Part shown: piece by piece, positions 6,209-14,388 of the stretch
Layout: each line of letters begins with the position of its first letter
Numbering within the stretch: position 1 is the first letter of the stretch
From: a virus
IMG/VR virus record: IMGVR_UViG_3300003322_000095
Location: 1 to 43,160 of that record
Length of the DNA stretch: 43,160 nt
Reading direction: 5' to 3' (one strand)
Made by a program: the position numbers and the translations under genes
Notes under the pieces: generated by a model
What the model saw: the letters and a program-made list of their open reading frames with translations, nothing else
Told to the model about the DNA's origin: nothing
Database searches by the model: none

Positions 6209-6636
6209 GCACCGTCACCCTGACATTGCCGTATCCGATCAGCGCCAACCGGTACTGGCGATCATTCGTTCCGCGTGGACAGAAGCGCGCCATCGTGACA
6301 CTGAGCGACGAGGCCAAAGTGTACAAGAAACAGGTGGCTGGCATTGTCCTTGCAGCCGGCATCAAAGCGCCGTTCGATGGCCGCGTGGCCGTGGACATCG
6401 CACTGTACCCGAGCCGACCGAAGGACTGGCAGCGCCGCGCCAAGAAAAACCCGGAGTGCTGGGACGATGACGTGATGTCCATCGACCTGGACAATGCTAA
6501 CAAGGTGCTACTCGACTCGCTCAAGGGGCTGGTATTCCACGATGATAAGTGGGTGCGCAAGTTGTTTGGTGAGCGCATGGAGCCGGACGGCGAGGCCCGG
6601 GTTGTCGTCACCGTGACGCAGATTGGCACCGTGTGA
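6205..6636 (+). CDS. rusA: RusA-family Holliday junction resolvase
   Basis: 143 residues, normal for RusA. The start LPYPISANRYWR is the usual N-terminal strand and substrate loop. The acidic cluster IDLDNANKVLLDSL with D94 and D96, followed by FHDD (D113/D114), supplies the metal-binding active site. The enzyme cuts four-way DNA junctions formed in recombination or replication and so resolves branched DNA before packaging. It ends the rightward replication unit and lies just before the promoter of the packaging genes; it would act on products of the RecT/YqaJ system coded on the other strand. Confidence 0.9.
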   Translation: MSTVTLTLPYPISANRYWRSFVPRGQKRAIVTLSDEAKVYKKQVAGIVLAAGIKAPFDGRVAVDIALYPSRPKDWQRRAKKNPECWDDDVMSIDLDNANKVLLDSLKGLVFHDDKWVRKLFGERMEPDGEARVVVTVTQIGTV

Positions 6637-6653
6637 ACAGATGGGTATTTTCA

Positions 6654-6681
6654 TGTTGAATTGATATTCAGCAGGTATAAT
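6654..6681 (+). promoter_or_regulatory. Promoter with perfect TATAAT and internal dyad
   Basis: TATAAT at 6676-6681 is a perfect -10. The -35 is weak (TGTTGA at 6654-6659, 16-base spacer). Between them sits the dyad TGAAT-TGAT-ATTCA (6657-6670), a possible activator or repressor site. The predicted start near 6688 leaves the ATG at 6707 as first start codon. A weak -35 with a good -10 suggests control by an activator (inference). Confidence 0.6.
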
Positions 6682-6706
6682 GTCAGCAGCTTATCAAGGG
6701 CGCGCC

Positions 6707-6895
6707 ATGGAAAATCAACCGTCAATCGCATCGCATTCCCTGCTACCAGCCGAGGCCAAGGCGAAGCTGATTCGCGCCGCGTTGGCCGGCACCAATCGAC
6801 AGCGCGCCGTCGAATCCGCCATTGCTTGGGTCAAGAGCATGTACCCAGAGTGTTTTCGTCATGAGGAGATCAGATGCGGCACATTGTCGGAGTGA
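6707..6895 (+). CDS. Small hypothetical protein (62 aa)
   Basis: ATG at 6707 with AAGGG 6 bases upstream; an earlier ATG at 6680 lies inside the -10 of the promoter and is rejected. The helical sequence (LLPAEAKAKLIRAALAGTNR) has no known domain. It overlaps the following HTH gene by 22 bases. First gene of the packaging transcript. Confidence 0.55.
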   Translation: MENQPSIASHSLLPAEAKAKLIRAALAGTNRQRAVESAIAWVKSMYPECFRHEEIRCGTLSE

Positions 6896-7122
6896 ACGAG
6901 CGGGGTATGCGCGTCGGCGAAGATCACCAGAACGCGAAGCTGAGCAATCATGAGGTCGACCTGATCCGCGCACTGCGTGAGGAGCATGGCATGACCTATG
7001 CGCAGATCGCCGAGAAGTTCGAGATCGCCAAGGAGACCGTGGCTGACATCGTCAAATGCCGTCGCCGTGCTCAAGTGCCGGTGGCCTGGCGTGCCGTGAC
7101 GAGCGGCGTTATTTTGGGCTGA
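6874..7122 (+). CDS. Helix-turn-helix protein
   Basis: 82 residues. The HTH lies at about residues 34-60 (LREEHGMTYAQIAEKFEIAK then TVADIVK), a resolvase/homeodomain-like type. The ATG has AGGAG upstream. It sits directly before the terminase genes, so it could be a late regulator, possibly the factor that recognises the late-promoter box found at four later sites; this is only inference from position. Confidence 0.65.
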   Translation: MRHIVGVNERGMRVGEDHQNAKLSNHEVDLIRALREEHGMTYAQIAEKFEIAKETVADIVKCRRRAQVPVAWRAVTSGVILG

Positions 7123-7149
7123 TGGCTGAAACGATATAACGGAACAATC

Positions 7150-7656
7150 ATGAGCAAGAAATTACCGCGCGGAAGGCCGTCCACCTTCGCGACGTCCGTT
7201 GGTGACGAAATCTGTCGTCGCATTGCGGAAGGGGAGACGCTGCGGTCGATTTGCCGCGAGCCGAACATGCCGGCATGGCGCACGGTGTATGGATGGATGG
7301 AGGCAAACGAGGAGTTTCGAGCACTCATCGGGCGCGCGCGCGAACTCGGGTTCGACGCCATCGCCGAAGAGGCACTGGAGATCGCCGACACGCCGATAAC
7401 CGGCGTCCGGATCGAGCTCAGCGAGACCGGCAAGAAGGAGGTCCGCGACGACATGCTGGGTCATCGCAAACTGCAGGTGGAGACGCGCCTGAAGCTGCTG
7501 GCTAAGTGGAGCCCGAAGAAGTACGGCGAGCGCGCCGCCGTGGAACTGACCGGTGCCGAAGGTGGTCCGGTGCAGATCGATGAAACGACTGCCGCCGCCA
7601 AGTTGGCCGCGATCATGGCCACGGCCCAGGCACGCAAGGACTCGGTGGAAGAGTGA
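7150..7656 (+). CDS. terS: Terminase small subunit (Sf6-type)
   Basis: 168 residues. An N-terminal HTH (GDEICRRIAEGETLRSICRE, then TVYGWM) would bind the packaging site, and a central helical oligomerisation part with KLQVETRLKLLAKWSPKKYG is the hallmark of the Sf6-like small terminase family. It overlaps the large subunit by four bases (GTGA). In phages with this family DNA is packaged by headful cutting from a pac site, which fits a circularly permuted genome. Confidence 0.88.
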   Translation: MSKKLPRGRPSTFATSVGDEICRRIAEGETLRSICREPNMPAWRTVYGWMEANEEFRALIGRARELGFDAIAEEALEIADTPITGVRIELSETGKKEVRDDMLGHRKLQVETRLKLLAKWSPKKYGERAAVELTGAEGGPVQIDETTAAAKLAAIMATAQARKDSVEE

Positions 7657-9221
7657 ACGTCGCCGAGATCCGCGACCTGATGCGCTATATGACCGAGGCC
7701 GAGAAGGCGGAGGTGATGGCGATCCTGGCGCAGGACACGGCCATCTGGCGCGCGCTGCCCGGCCCGCAGACGCAAGCGCGTATCTCGCCGGCCGATATCG
7801 TCGGCTTCGGCGGCAGTGCCGGTGGCGGCAAGACCGCGTTGTCGTGTGGCATCTCTGTCACCGAGCACCGCAAGACCGCCATCTTTCGCCAGAACGGCAC
7901 GGAGCTGACGGGCGTCATCGATGAGCTGGCCGCGATCCTCGGTTCGCGCGACGGCTTTAACGGCCAGGCCAACATCTGGCGCACCGTGACGCCGGACGGT
8001 GTGCCGAGACAGATTGAATTCGGCTCCTTCCCCAACGCCGGTGACGAGAAGAAATACCAGGGGCGACCGCATGACCTGCTGGTGTTCGACGAGGCCGCCA
8101 ACATGCGCGAGGCGGCCGTGCGCTTCCTGATGGGCTGGCTGCGCACCACCACTCCCGGGCAGCGTTGCCGCGTGCTGATGTGCTTCAACCCGCCGACCAC
8201 CGCCGCCGGCCGCTGGATCATCAAGTTCTTCGCGCCGTGGCTCGACAAGAAGCACCCGAACCCGGCCAAGCCGGGCGAGTTGCGATACTACGCTACCATC
8301 GCCGGTGAGGACATCGAGGTGCCGGACAACCGGCCATTCGTGCTCAATGGTGAAGATCGCGTCTATGATTTCGACGAACGCGACCATGCGCCGACCGACA
8401 TCATCCGCCCGCTGTCGCGCACCTTCATCCCGTCGCGCGTCTCAGACAACCCCTACCTGATGGGAACCGGCTACGTGAGCACCCTGCAAGCCCTTCCCGA
8501 GCCGCTGCGCTCGCAAATGCTGAACGGCGATTTCTCGGCTGGCATCGAGGATGACCCGTGGCAGGTCATCCCCACCGCTTGGGTGGAAGCGGCGATGGCG
8601 CGCTGGAAGCGGCCGGATCGCCTGCCGGAGATGGATAGCCTGGGCGTGGACGTGGCGCGCGGCGGCAAGGACAACACCATCATCGCCCGGCGCCACGGCA
8701 TGTGGTTCGACGAGGCGCTGGTGCATCCCGGCTCGACCACACCGGACGGGCCGAAGGTGGCTGGGCTGACCATGGCCGCGATGCGCGACCGCGCGCCGAT
8801 CCATCTCGACGTGATCGGCGTCGGCGCCAGCCCCTACGATTTCCTCAATGACGCCGGTCAACCGGTGCTCGGCATCAACGTCAGCGAGAAGGCGACCGCG
8901 ACCGATCGATCGGGGCGGCTGCGCTTCTTCAACCTGCGCTCGCAGTTGTGGTGGCAATTCCGCGAGGCCCTGGACCCGGCCAACAACACCGGCATCGCGC
9001 TGCCGAATGACCCGCAGCTGCTGGCCGACCTATGCGCGCCGACGTGGGAACTGTCCGGCAGCACGGTGAAGGTGGAGAGCCGCGACGCCATCATGTCCCG
9101 CATCGGCCGCTCACCGGACTGGGCTTCGGCCTACGTGCTGGCCCTGATCGACACCCCGAAACGCCATGTGCTGGAAGCCATGCGCACCGACCGCCGCACC
9201 GACTACGACCCCTATTCATGA
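7653..9221 (+). CDS. terL: Terminase large subunit
   Basis: 522 residues. The ATPase has a Walker A GGSAGGGKTA at residues 53-62 and a Walker B LLVFDEAA with D146-E147. The C-terminal RNase H-like nuclease begins at about residue 330 with SLGVDVARGGKD, where D333 is the first metal-binding residue. It pumps DNA into the prohead and cuts it. The GTG start overlaps the terS stop. The next gene starts in an ATGA overlap with its stop. Confidence 0.95.
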   Translation: MNVAEIRDLMRYMTEAEKAEVMAILAQDTAIWRALPGPQTQARISPADIVGFGGSAGGGKTALSCGISVTEHRKTAIFRQNGTELTGVIDELAAILGSRDGFNGQANIWRTVTPDGVPRQIEFGSFPNAGDEKKYQGRPHDLLVFDEAANMREAAVRFLMGWLRTTTPGQRCRVLMCFNPPTTAAGRWIIKFFAPWLDKKHPNPAKPGELRYYATIAGEDIEVPDNRPFVLNGEDRVYDFDERDHAPTDIIRPLSRTFIPSRVSDNPYLMGTGYVSTLQALPEPLRSQMLNGDFSAGIEDDPWQVIPTAWVEAAMARWKRPDRLPEMDSLGVDVARGGKDNTIIARRHGMWFDEALVHPGSTTPDGPKVAGLTMAAMRDRAPIHLDVIGVGASPYDFLNDAGQPVLGINVSEKATATDRSGRLRFFNLRSQLWWQFREALDPANNTGIALPNDPQLLADLCAPTWELSGSTVKVESRDAIMSRIGRSPDWASAYVLALIDTPKRHVLEAMRTDRRTDYDPYS

Positions 9222-9781
9222 TGAAACACTTCCGCTTGCTGGCCGAGGGCCTCGACGTGCAGCCGTTACTGGCTGAGATAGATCAACACCCTGATCTGTG
9301 GCGCCAGATCACCGCGCGCCAGGATCACCCAGAGAGCGCACATAAGGACACCGAGTGCATTTTCCTGCGCGGGCCGGCCGAGATGACGCGCCATGGCGTG
9401 CAGCATGATCTGTCGGCGCTGGACTACCCAGCGCTGGCCTTGCTGCGCGACCCGGCGGCCAATCTTGTCAACCCGCTGATGCAGTCGCTCGGCATCACCG
9501 AGCTAGGGCGGGCCATGATCGTGCGGCTTCGGCCGGGCGGGTCCATCACGCCGCACGCCGACGAGGGCGACTATGCCGCGCATTTCGCGCGCTTCCATTT
9601 CTCGCTGCAGTCCGACGAGGGCAACCTGTTTGTCTGCGGCGGCGAGGTCGTGCATATGCACCCAGGCAGCGCCTGGTGGTTCGCGCACCGCGTCGAGCAT
9701 TTCGTGGTCAACCGCAGCGAGCGCCCCCGCCTGCACCTGATTCTCGATGCCGTGGTGCCAGGGTTCGACTCGCTGCTGTAG
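9218..9781 (+). CDS. Aspartyl/asparaginyl beta-hydroxylase-like 2OG-Fe(II) oxygenase
   Basis: 187 residues. The iron site is H113-A-D115 in TPHADEG with distal H161 in HRVEHFV, and R171 is placed to bind 2-oxoglutarate. The fold is the cupin-like jelly roll of aspartyl/asparaginyl beta-hydroxylases. The substrate could be a virion protein or a host protein; the phage data do not tell. It starts in an ATGA overlap with terL and ends in TAG, whose AG begins the late-promoter box. Its place between terminase and portal suggests modification of a structural protein (inference). Confidence 0.75.
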   Translation: MMKHFRLLAEGLDVQPLLAEIDQHPDLWRQITARQDHPESAHKDTECIFLRGPAEMTRHGVQHDLSALDYPALALLRDPAANLVNPLMQSLGITELGRAMIVRLRPGGSITPHADEGDYAAHFARFHFSLQSDEGNLFVCGGEVVHMHPGSAWWFAHRVEHFVVNRSERPRLHLILDAVVPGFDSLL

Positions 9782-9846
9782 GTGTGCGTACTGCCTGGCC
9801 ACGACACGATACTGCCCCCATCCAATTCTGCTGGGGGCGCGTCGTG
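9780..9846 (+). promoter_or_regulatory. Late promoter A with RBS-covering hairpin
   Basis: Box AGGTGTGCGTA at 9780-9790, 17 bases, then GATACT at 9808-9813; expected start near 9820. A hairpin spans the promoter: CACGAC (9800-9805) pairs with GTCGTG (9841-9846), and GCCCCCA (9814-9820) with TGGGGGC (9832-9838). The downstream arm contains the GGGGG ribosome-binding site and the GTG start of the next gene. RNA that starts at 9820 lacks almost all of the upstream arm. Confidence 0.65.
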
Positions 9847-10296
9847 CGTATCGTCGAAACTACCATCACCGACAAGGTCGACCAGATCGCCGAATTGCTG
9901 CGCGCCCACTGGGACGAGATCGCGCTCAACAAGGACGTGATGGTGCTTAAGCCGGACGTCGACAAGTACCGTCAGTTGGAGTCCATGGGCCTGGTACTGA
10001 CGTTGGTAGCCTACGACGATGACGACCAGATCATCGGCTACTCCATCAATTTCATCCAACACCACCTGCACTACGCAGACCTGAAGTACGTCGCCAATGA
10101 CGTGCTGTTCGTTCGGCAAGACCTGCGCGGCAGTACCCGCATCGGCCGCCAGTTGATCGCTGAAACCGAAGCCAAGGCCAAGGCCATCGGCGCGCAACTG
10201 GTGCTGTGGCACGCCAAGGAAGGCACGGCGCTGGCTACACTGTTGCCGCGCATCGGCTACCAGGTGCAGGACATCGTTTTCAGCAAGAGGGCTTGA
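9844..10296 (+). CDS. GNAT-family N-acetyltransferase
   Basis: 150 residues. The acetyl-CoA loop is seen in VRQDLRGSTRIGRQLIAE (residues about 90-107), preceded by a strand DVLFV, and a late LLPRIGYQVQD completes the fold. The acceptor is unknown. GTG start is chosen because GGGGG lies 6 bases upstream and the late promoter A starts about 24 bases before it. Similar GNAT proteins next to portal genes occur in BPP-1-like phages (recollection); a role in modifying a virion or host protein is inference. Confidence 0.8.
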   Translation: MRIVETTITDKVDQIAELLRAHWDEIALNKDVMVLKPDVDKYRQLESMGLVLTLVAYDDDDQIIGYSINFIQHHLHYADLKYVANDVLFVRQDLRGSTRIGRQLIAETEAKAKAIGAQLVLWHAKEGTALATLLPRIGYQVQDIVFSKRA

Positions 10297-10298
10297 TC

Positions 10299-10601
10299 AT
10301 GGGTTATTCCGCCGCCGCCGCCGTCGTGTTGTCCGTTGCCTCCTCCGTATACAACGGGGAGCAGCAGAAGAAATCGGCCGAGGCAGCGCGCCAGCAGGCC
10401 GAGCGGCAGGCCAAGAAGCAAGAGGTGGCCGCCGACGAGGCCTTCAACGCCGCCAACAAGAAGAAGCCCAACGTCGCTGGGGCCATTTCTTCCGCCCAGC
10501 AGGACGCCCAAGGTGGCGCCTCCGGTACCATGCTGACCGGCCCGCAAGGGGTCGACGCCTCGACCCTGCCGCTGGGCAAATCCACGCTGTTGGGCGGCTG
10601 A
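10299..10601 (+). CDS. Small virion-region protein with N-terminal hydrophobic segment and coiled coil
   Basis: 100 residues. A hydrophobic start (AAAAVVLSVASSVY) is followed by a Gln/Ala/Lys-rich coiled coil at about 20-55 and a Gly-rich tail ending LPLGKSTLLGG. This layout is common for the small protein just before the portal in T7/BPP-1-like podoviruses. Its role is not established. It ends one base before the portal ATG. Confidence 0.65.
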   Translation: MGYSAAAAVVLSVASSVYNGEQQKKSAEAARQQAERQAKKQEVAADEAFNAANKKKPNVAGAISSAQQDAQGGASGTMLTGPQGVDASTLPLGKSTLLGG

Positions 10602-10602
10602 C

Positions 10603-12288
10603 ATGGTCTCTATTCCGGCGACAGAACTGCGCCAACAACTCGACAACCGGTGGTCGCAGTTGCAGAACGAGCGCTCCAGTTGGATCAGCCATTGGCGTGA
10701 GATCAGCGACCACCTGCTGCCCCGCAGTGGGCGCTTCTTCCTGCAGGACCGCAACAAGGGCGATCGGCGCCATAACGCCATCTACGACAACACCGGCACG
10801 CGCAGTCTGCGCATTCTGGCCGCCGGCATGATGGCCGGCATGACCAGCCCGGCGCGCCCGTGGTTTCGCCTGGCCACCGCTGATCCCGAGCTGATGAAGT
10901 CGAGCGCCGTCAAGACATGGCTGTCCGACAGCACGCGACTGATGCTGGACGTGTTCCAGCGCTCCAATACCTACCGCGCGCTGCATGCCATGTACGAGGA
11001 ATTGGGGGCCTTCGGCACCGCCGCCTGCATCATCGCCGACGACTTCGAGGACGTGATCCGGCTGTTCCCGCTCACCGCTGGGGAATACGCCATCGCCACC
11101 GACTACCGCGGCGAGGTGTGCACGCTGTTCCGCGAGTTCCAGATGACGGTCAGCGCCATGGTCAAGGAGTTCGGCCGCGAGCAGTGCAGTGCCATGGTCC
11201 AGAGCATGTACGACCGTGGCACGTTGGACGCCTGGGTGACGGTGGTGCACGCCATCGAGCCGCGCGCCGACCGCGACCCGACCAAGCGAGACGGCCAAAA
11301 CATGGCGTGGCGCTCGATCTACTTCGAGCAGAGCGGCGACCGCGGCCAGGTGCTGCGCGAATCCGGCTTCACCAAGTTTCCGGCCTTGGTGCCGCGCTGG
11401 GCCACCGCCGGCGGCGATATCTACGGCAACAGCCCGGGCATGGAATCCCTCGGCGACATCAAGCAGCTGCAGCACGAGCAGTTACGCAAGGCGCAGGGCA
11501 TCGACTACATGACCAAGCCGCCGCTGCAGGTGCCGACCAGCATGAAGAACCGCGATGTCGACACGCTGCCCGGCGGCGTGTCGTTCGTCGACCCGGCCAA
11601 CCCGAACGGCGGCATTCGTACCTCGTTCGAGGTGCGGCTCGATCTGAGTCACCTGTTGGCCGACCTGCAGGACGTGCGCCAGCGCATCAGCAGCGCGTTT
11701 TATGCCGACCTGTTCCTGATGCTGGCCAATAGCTCCAACACCAACATGACCGCGACCGAAGTGGCCGAGCGCCACGAGGAGAAGATGTTAATGCTGGGGC
11801 CGGTGGTGGAACGACTGCAAAACGAGCTGCTCGATCCGCTGGTGGACATGACCTTCGAGCGGCTGCTGTCGACCGGCGTGCTGCCGCCTCCCCCGGAAGA
11901 ATTGCACGGCCAGCCGCTGAACGTCGAGTACGTCAGCGTGCTGGCGCAAGCGCAACGAGCTATCGGCACCAACAGCGTGGATCGCTTCGTCGGCAACCTG
12001 GGTGGGGTGGCGCAGTTCAAGCCGGAGGTGCTGGACAAGTTCGACAGCGACGAGTGGGCCGACGCCTACAGCGACATGCTCGGCATCGACCCGCGCCTGA
12101 TTGTGCCATCCGACAAGGTCGCCGCCGTGCGCCAGCAGCGCGCCCAGGCCCAGGCCCAAGCCGCGCAAGCCGAGCGTGCCAATCAAGTGGCCGATACCGC
12201 GCAGAAGCTCGGCAACACGCCCACCACCGGAGGCAACGCTGCCAGCGACATCCTGTCGGCGTTCTCCGGCTACACCTCAGGAAGCTAA
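10603..12288 (+). CDS. Portal (head-to-tail connector) protein
   Basis: 561 residues, a usual size for T7-type portals. The N-terminal LLPRSGRF and the segment TRSLRILAAGMMAGMTSPARP are typical of podovirus head-tail connecting proteins, and the C-terminal part has a Gln/Ala-rich helix and a flexible tail. Twelve copies form the ring through which DNA enters and leaves. The order terminase, portal, scaffold, coat supports the call. Confidence 0.92.
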   Translation: MVSIPATELRQQLDNRWSQLQNERSSWISHWREISDHLLPRSGRFFLQDRNKGDRRHNAIYDNTGTRSLRILAAGMMAGMTSPARPWFRLATADPELMKSSAVKTWLSDSTRLMLDVFQRSNTYRALHAMYEELGAFGTAACIIADDFEDVIRLFPLTAGEYAIATDYRGEVCTLFREFQMTVSAMVKEFGREQCSAMVQSMYDRGTLDAWVTVVHAIEPRADRDPTKRDGQNMAWRSIYFEQSGDRGQVLRESGFTKFPALVPRWATAGGDIYGNSPGMESLGDIKQLQHEQLRKAQGIDYMTKPPLQVPTSMKNRDVDTLPGGVSFVDPANPNGGIRTSFEVRLDLSHLLADLQDVRQRISSAFYADLFLMLANSSNTNMTATEVAERHEEKMLMLGPVVERLQNELLDPLVDMTFERLLSTGVLPPPPEELHGQPLNVEYVSVLAQAQRAIGTNSVDRFVGNLGGVAQFKPEVLDKFDSDEWADAYSDMLGIDPRLIVPSDKVAAVRQQRAQAQAQAAQAERANQVADTAQKLGNTPTTGGNAASDILSAFSGYTSGS

Positions 12289-12291
12289 GCC

Positions 12292-12612
12292 ATGGCTAGT
12301 CCCGATTACCGCTATTTCGGCCATCCTGCCGCCATCTCGGACGTGGTGGACTTGGAGGGCAATGCCCGCGTCAACATCTCGACCAGCTCCACCGGGGCAC
12401 AAAGCGCCGCGCTGGAGGAGGGCATCTATGACGTGTGGAGCGACGTTGATTGCTATCTCAAAGTCGCCACGACCGCCAACGACGTGACCACGTCCAACGG
12501 CTACCTGCTGCGCGCCAATAACACCATCCCGGTGTTCGTGCGGCGTAATTCCAAGATCGGCGTGATCCTCGCCTCGGGCACCGGCACGCTGTCTTATCAC
12601 CTGATCGGGTAA
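12292..12612 (+). CDS. Hypothetical virion protein (106 aa)
   Basis: Predicted all-beta (many Val/Thr/Ser strands such as ARVNISTSSTGAQSA) and without cysteine-rich or enzymatic motifs. AGGAAG lies 7 bases before the ATG. Position between portal and scaffold suggests a head decoration or tail component; no family recognised. Confidence 0.65.
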   Translation: MASPDYRYFGHPAAISDVVDLEGNARVNISTSSTGAQSAALEEGIYDVWSDVDCYLKVATTANDVTTSNGYLLRANNTIPVFVRRNSKIGVILASGTGTLSYHLIG

Positions 12613-12615
12613 GCC

Positions 12616-13020
12616 ATGCGCCAACGACAAAACAATAGCGTCGCCGCTGCCGGAACCCAGCAGCTGCTGTTCATCAAACGTGGCGCGAACCTGCAAAGCA
12701 CGGCCGATCAAGCGCTGACCAAGCAGTTCTCCGGCACCAACTACGTCATCACCAAGGTGCTGGCCGTCACCAAGAGCGGCGGCGCGACCGTGGCCTGTGC
12801 CGGCGGGCTCTACACTGCCGCCAGCAAGGGCGGATCGGCCCTGGTTGCCGCCACCCAGTCGTGGCTGGGCGCCAGCGCCGCCGGCAAGGCGGTCGACGCC
12901 ACGCTCGCGGCTGTAGTCGGCACCGACGTGCAGAGCGCCACGCCGATTTTTAGCCTGACCACCGGCTCGACCGCCGCCGCCACCGCCGATCTGTTCGTGT
13001 TCGGCCTGATCGTTGACTAA
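12616..13020 (+). CDS. Hypothetical virion protein (134 aa)
   Basis: Ala/Thr/Gly-rich, predicted beta structure, ending in VFGLIVD. Begins four bases after the previous stop with only a weak ribosome-binding site. It may be a head decoration protein similar in composition to the protein at 15466. No family recognised. Confidence 0.6.
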   Translation: MRQRQNNSVAAAGTQQLLFIKRGANLQSTADQALTKQFSGTNYVITKVLAVTKSGGATVACAGGLYTAASKGGSALVAATQSWLGASAAGKAVDATLAAVVGTDVQSATPIFSLTTGSTAAATADLFVFGLIVD

Positions 13021-13031
13021 AGGGGAATGAC

Positions 13032-13343
13032 ATGGCTCTCGTGAGCATGAAAACCGGCAATGACGACTATGTGGACAGCGGCCCCAACCCGTATGGCTAC
13101 GGACTGTGCATCCGACTGAACGACGAGCAGTGCGCGGCGCTCGGCATCACCGAGCCGCTCAAGGCCGGCAGCGTGGTGATGCTGACCGCCCATGCCTTCG
13201 TCGCCAGCGCGACGCAGTCGGTGGAGGGTGACAGCGACGACGCCGGGCCGGACGTCTGCATGGAACTGCAGATCACCGACCTGAGTCTCGGCAGCACTGG
13301 CAAGACCGACGGCGAGCGCGCCTCGCTGCTGTACGGCGATTAA
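13032..13343 (+). CDS. Capsid staple-like protein
   Basis: 103 residues. The start MALVSMKT, the central NPYGYGLCIRLNDEQ and the late ELQITDLSLG match, as I recall, the family annotated as capsid staple proteins, which pin neighbouring coat subunits on the outer shell. An AAGGGG site precedes the ATG. The next gene is under late promoter B. The name is moderately certain, the structural role follows from context. Confidence 0.6.
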   Translation: MALVSMKTGNDDYVDSGPNPYGYGLCIRLNDEQCAALGITEPLKAGSVVMLTAHAFVASATQSVEGDSDDAGPDVCMELQITDLSLGSTGKTDGERASLLYGD

Positions 13344-13346
13344 GCC

Positions 13347-13380
13347 AGGTGTGCGTACTCGCGCCCCCCGGTCTTATCGT
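13347..13380 (+). promoter_or_regulatory. Late promoter B, probably giving a leaderless mRNA
   Basis: Box AGGTGTGCGTA at 13347-13357, 17 bases, then TATCGT at 13375-13380. Six bases later is the ATG at 13387, so the expected transcript start falls on the A of the start codon. No Shine-Dalgarno sequence is visible before that ATG. Confidence 0.55.
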
Positions 13381-13386
13381 TTCTGC

Positions 13387-13707
13387 ATGACTCAAGATTC
13401 CCATTTCGATCCACTCGATACCCAAGCCCAGCAACGCGCTCGCGATGATGCGGCCGATCGCGCCCGTCTCGCAGCTGATCTGGAGGCCAAGGACATCGTG
13501 TGGCTGATGGGGAACAAACGCGGCCGCCGCATCATGTGGCGGCTGCTGGAAAAAACCGGCGTCTATCGCTGCTCGTTCACCGGCAACAGCACGACCTTCT
13601 TCAACGAAGGCCAGCGCAATGTCGGACTGATGCTCACGGCACAGATCCACGAGCACGCGCCGGACGCCTACGCACTGATGCTCAAGGAGCGACGCGAACA
13701 TGAGTGA
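13387..13707 (+). CDS. Bbp19-like protein
   Basis: 106 residues. The pattern DIVWLMGNKRGRRIMWRLLE, followed by GVYRCSF and EGQRNVGL, is that of the family named after Bbp19 of Bordetella phage BPP-1, found between portal and coat genes. Its role in the head is unknown. The ATG lacks a ribosome-binding site (see promoter B). It overlaps the scaffold gene by eight bases. Confidence 0.75.
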   Translation: MTQDSHFDPLDTQAQQRARDDAADRARLAADLEAKDIVWLMGNKRGRRIMWRLLEKTGVYRCSFTGNSTTFFNEGQRNVGLMLTAQIHEHAPDAYALMLKERREHE

Positions 13708-14374
13708 CACGCTGATGACGGCCGACGCAACCACCACTGGTTCGGCAGACCAGCAGACGGCTTCCACGGAAACGGAAACCGATGCCGCCACCACGGAAGC
13801 CAACCAGCAGCAAAGCGCCACCACCGAGGACGGCACCGACACCAGTACCGAAACCAAGACGGACGGTGATGGAACGGATGGCGATACCGTCAAGACCGGC
13901 GCGCCGGAAGCCTACACCGAGTTCACGATGCCGGACGGCGTCACGCTGAGCGACGACCTGACCGGCCAGATCAAGGACTTCGCCAAGCGCAGCAACCTGA
14001 CCCAGGAGCAGGCGCAGGAACTGGCCACGCTGGCTGCCGAACGCAAGGCGGGCGACAGCAAGGCGGCGCAGGAAGCGGCCACCCAAGCGGTTGAGCAGGC
14101 CAAGGCGCAATGGATGGCCGACGCCAAGGGCGATAAGGAATTCGGCGGCGACAAGCTCGGCGAGAACCTGTCGTTCGCCAAGAAGGCGCTCGACCAGTTC
14201 GGCACCCCGGAATTGCGCACGTTGTTGGATGAGTCTGGACTGGGCAATCACCCGGAAGTGATCCGGTTGATGGTCCGGGCGGGCAAGGCAATCAGCGAGG
14301 ATCGCATCGTCACCAGTGGTCAGGCGTCGCCCGGCCAACGTGACGCGGCGAAAGTCCTCTACCCGAATCAGTAA
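13700..14374 (+). CDS. Scaffolding protein
   Basis: 224 residues. The first 75 are Thr/Asp/Glu/Gln-rich and disordered; the rest is highly charged helix (SNLTQEQAQELATLAAERK) typical of capsid-assembly scaffolds that guide coat proteins and then leave. Directly before the coat gene, the usual place. Acidic and free of Cys. Confidence 0.82.
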   Translation: MSDTLMTADATTTGSADQQTASTETETDAATTEANQQQSATTEDGTDTSTETKTDGDGTDGDTVKTGAPEAYTEFTMPDGVTLSDDLTGQIKDFAKRSNLTQEQAQELATLAAERKAGDSKAAQEAATQAVEQAKAQWMADAKGDKEFGGDKLGENLSFAKKALDQFGTPELRTLLDESGLGNHPEVIRLMVRAGKAISEDRIVTSGQASPGQRDAAKVLYPNQ

Positions 14375-14388
14375 AGGAGTAAGACCCT

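Noticed and set aside
7112-7140. Promoter directly before the small terminase gene (TTTTGG, 17 bases, TATAAC)
   Set aside because: The -10 is fair but the -35 is poor and the site overlaps the end of the HTH gene; not distinct enough to call.
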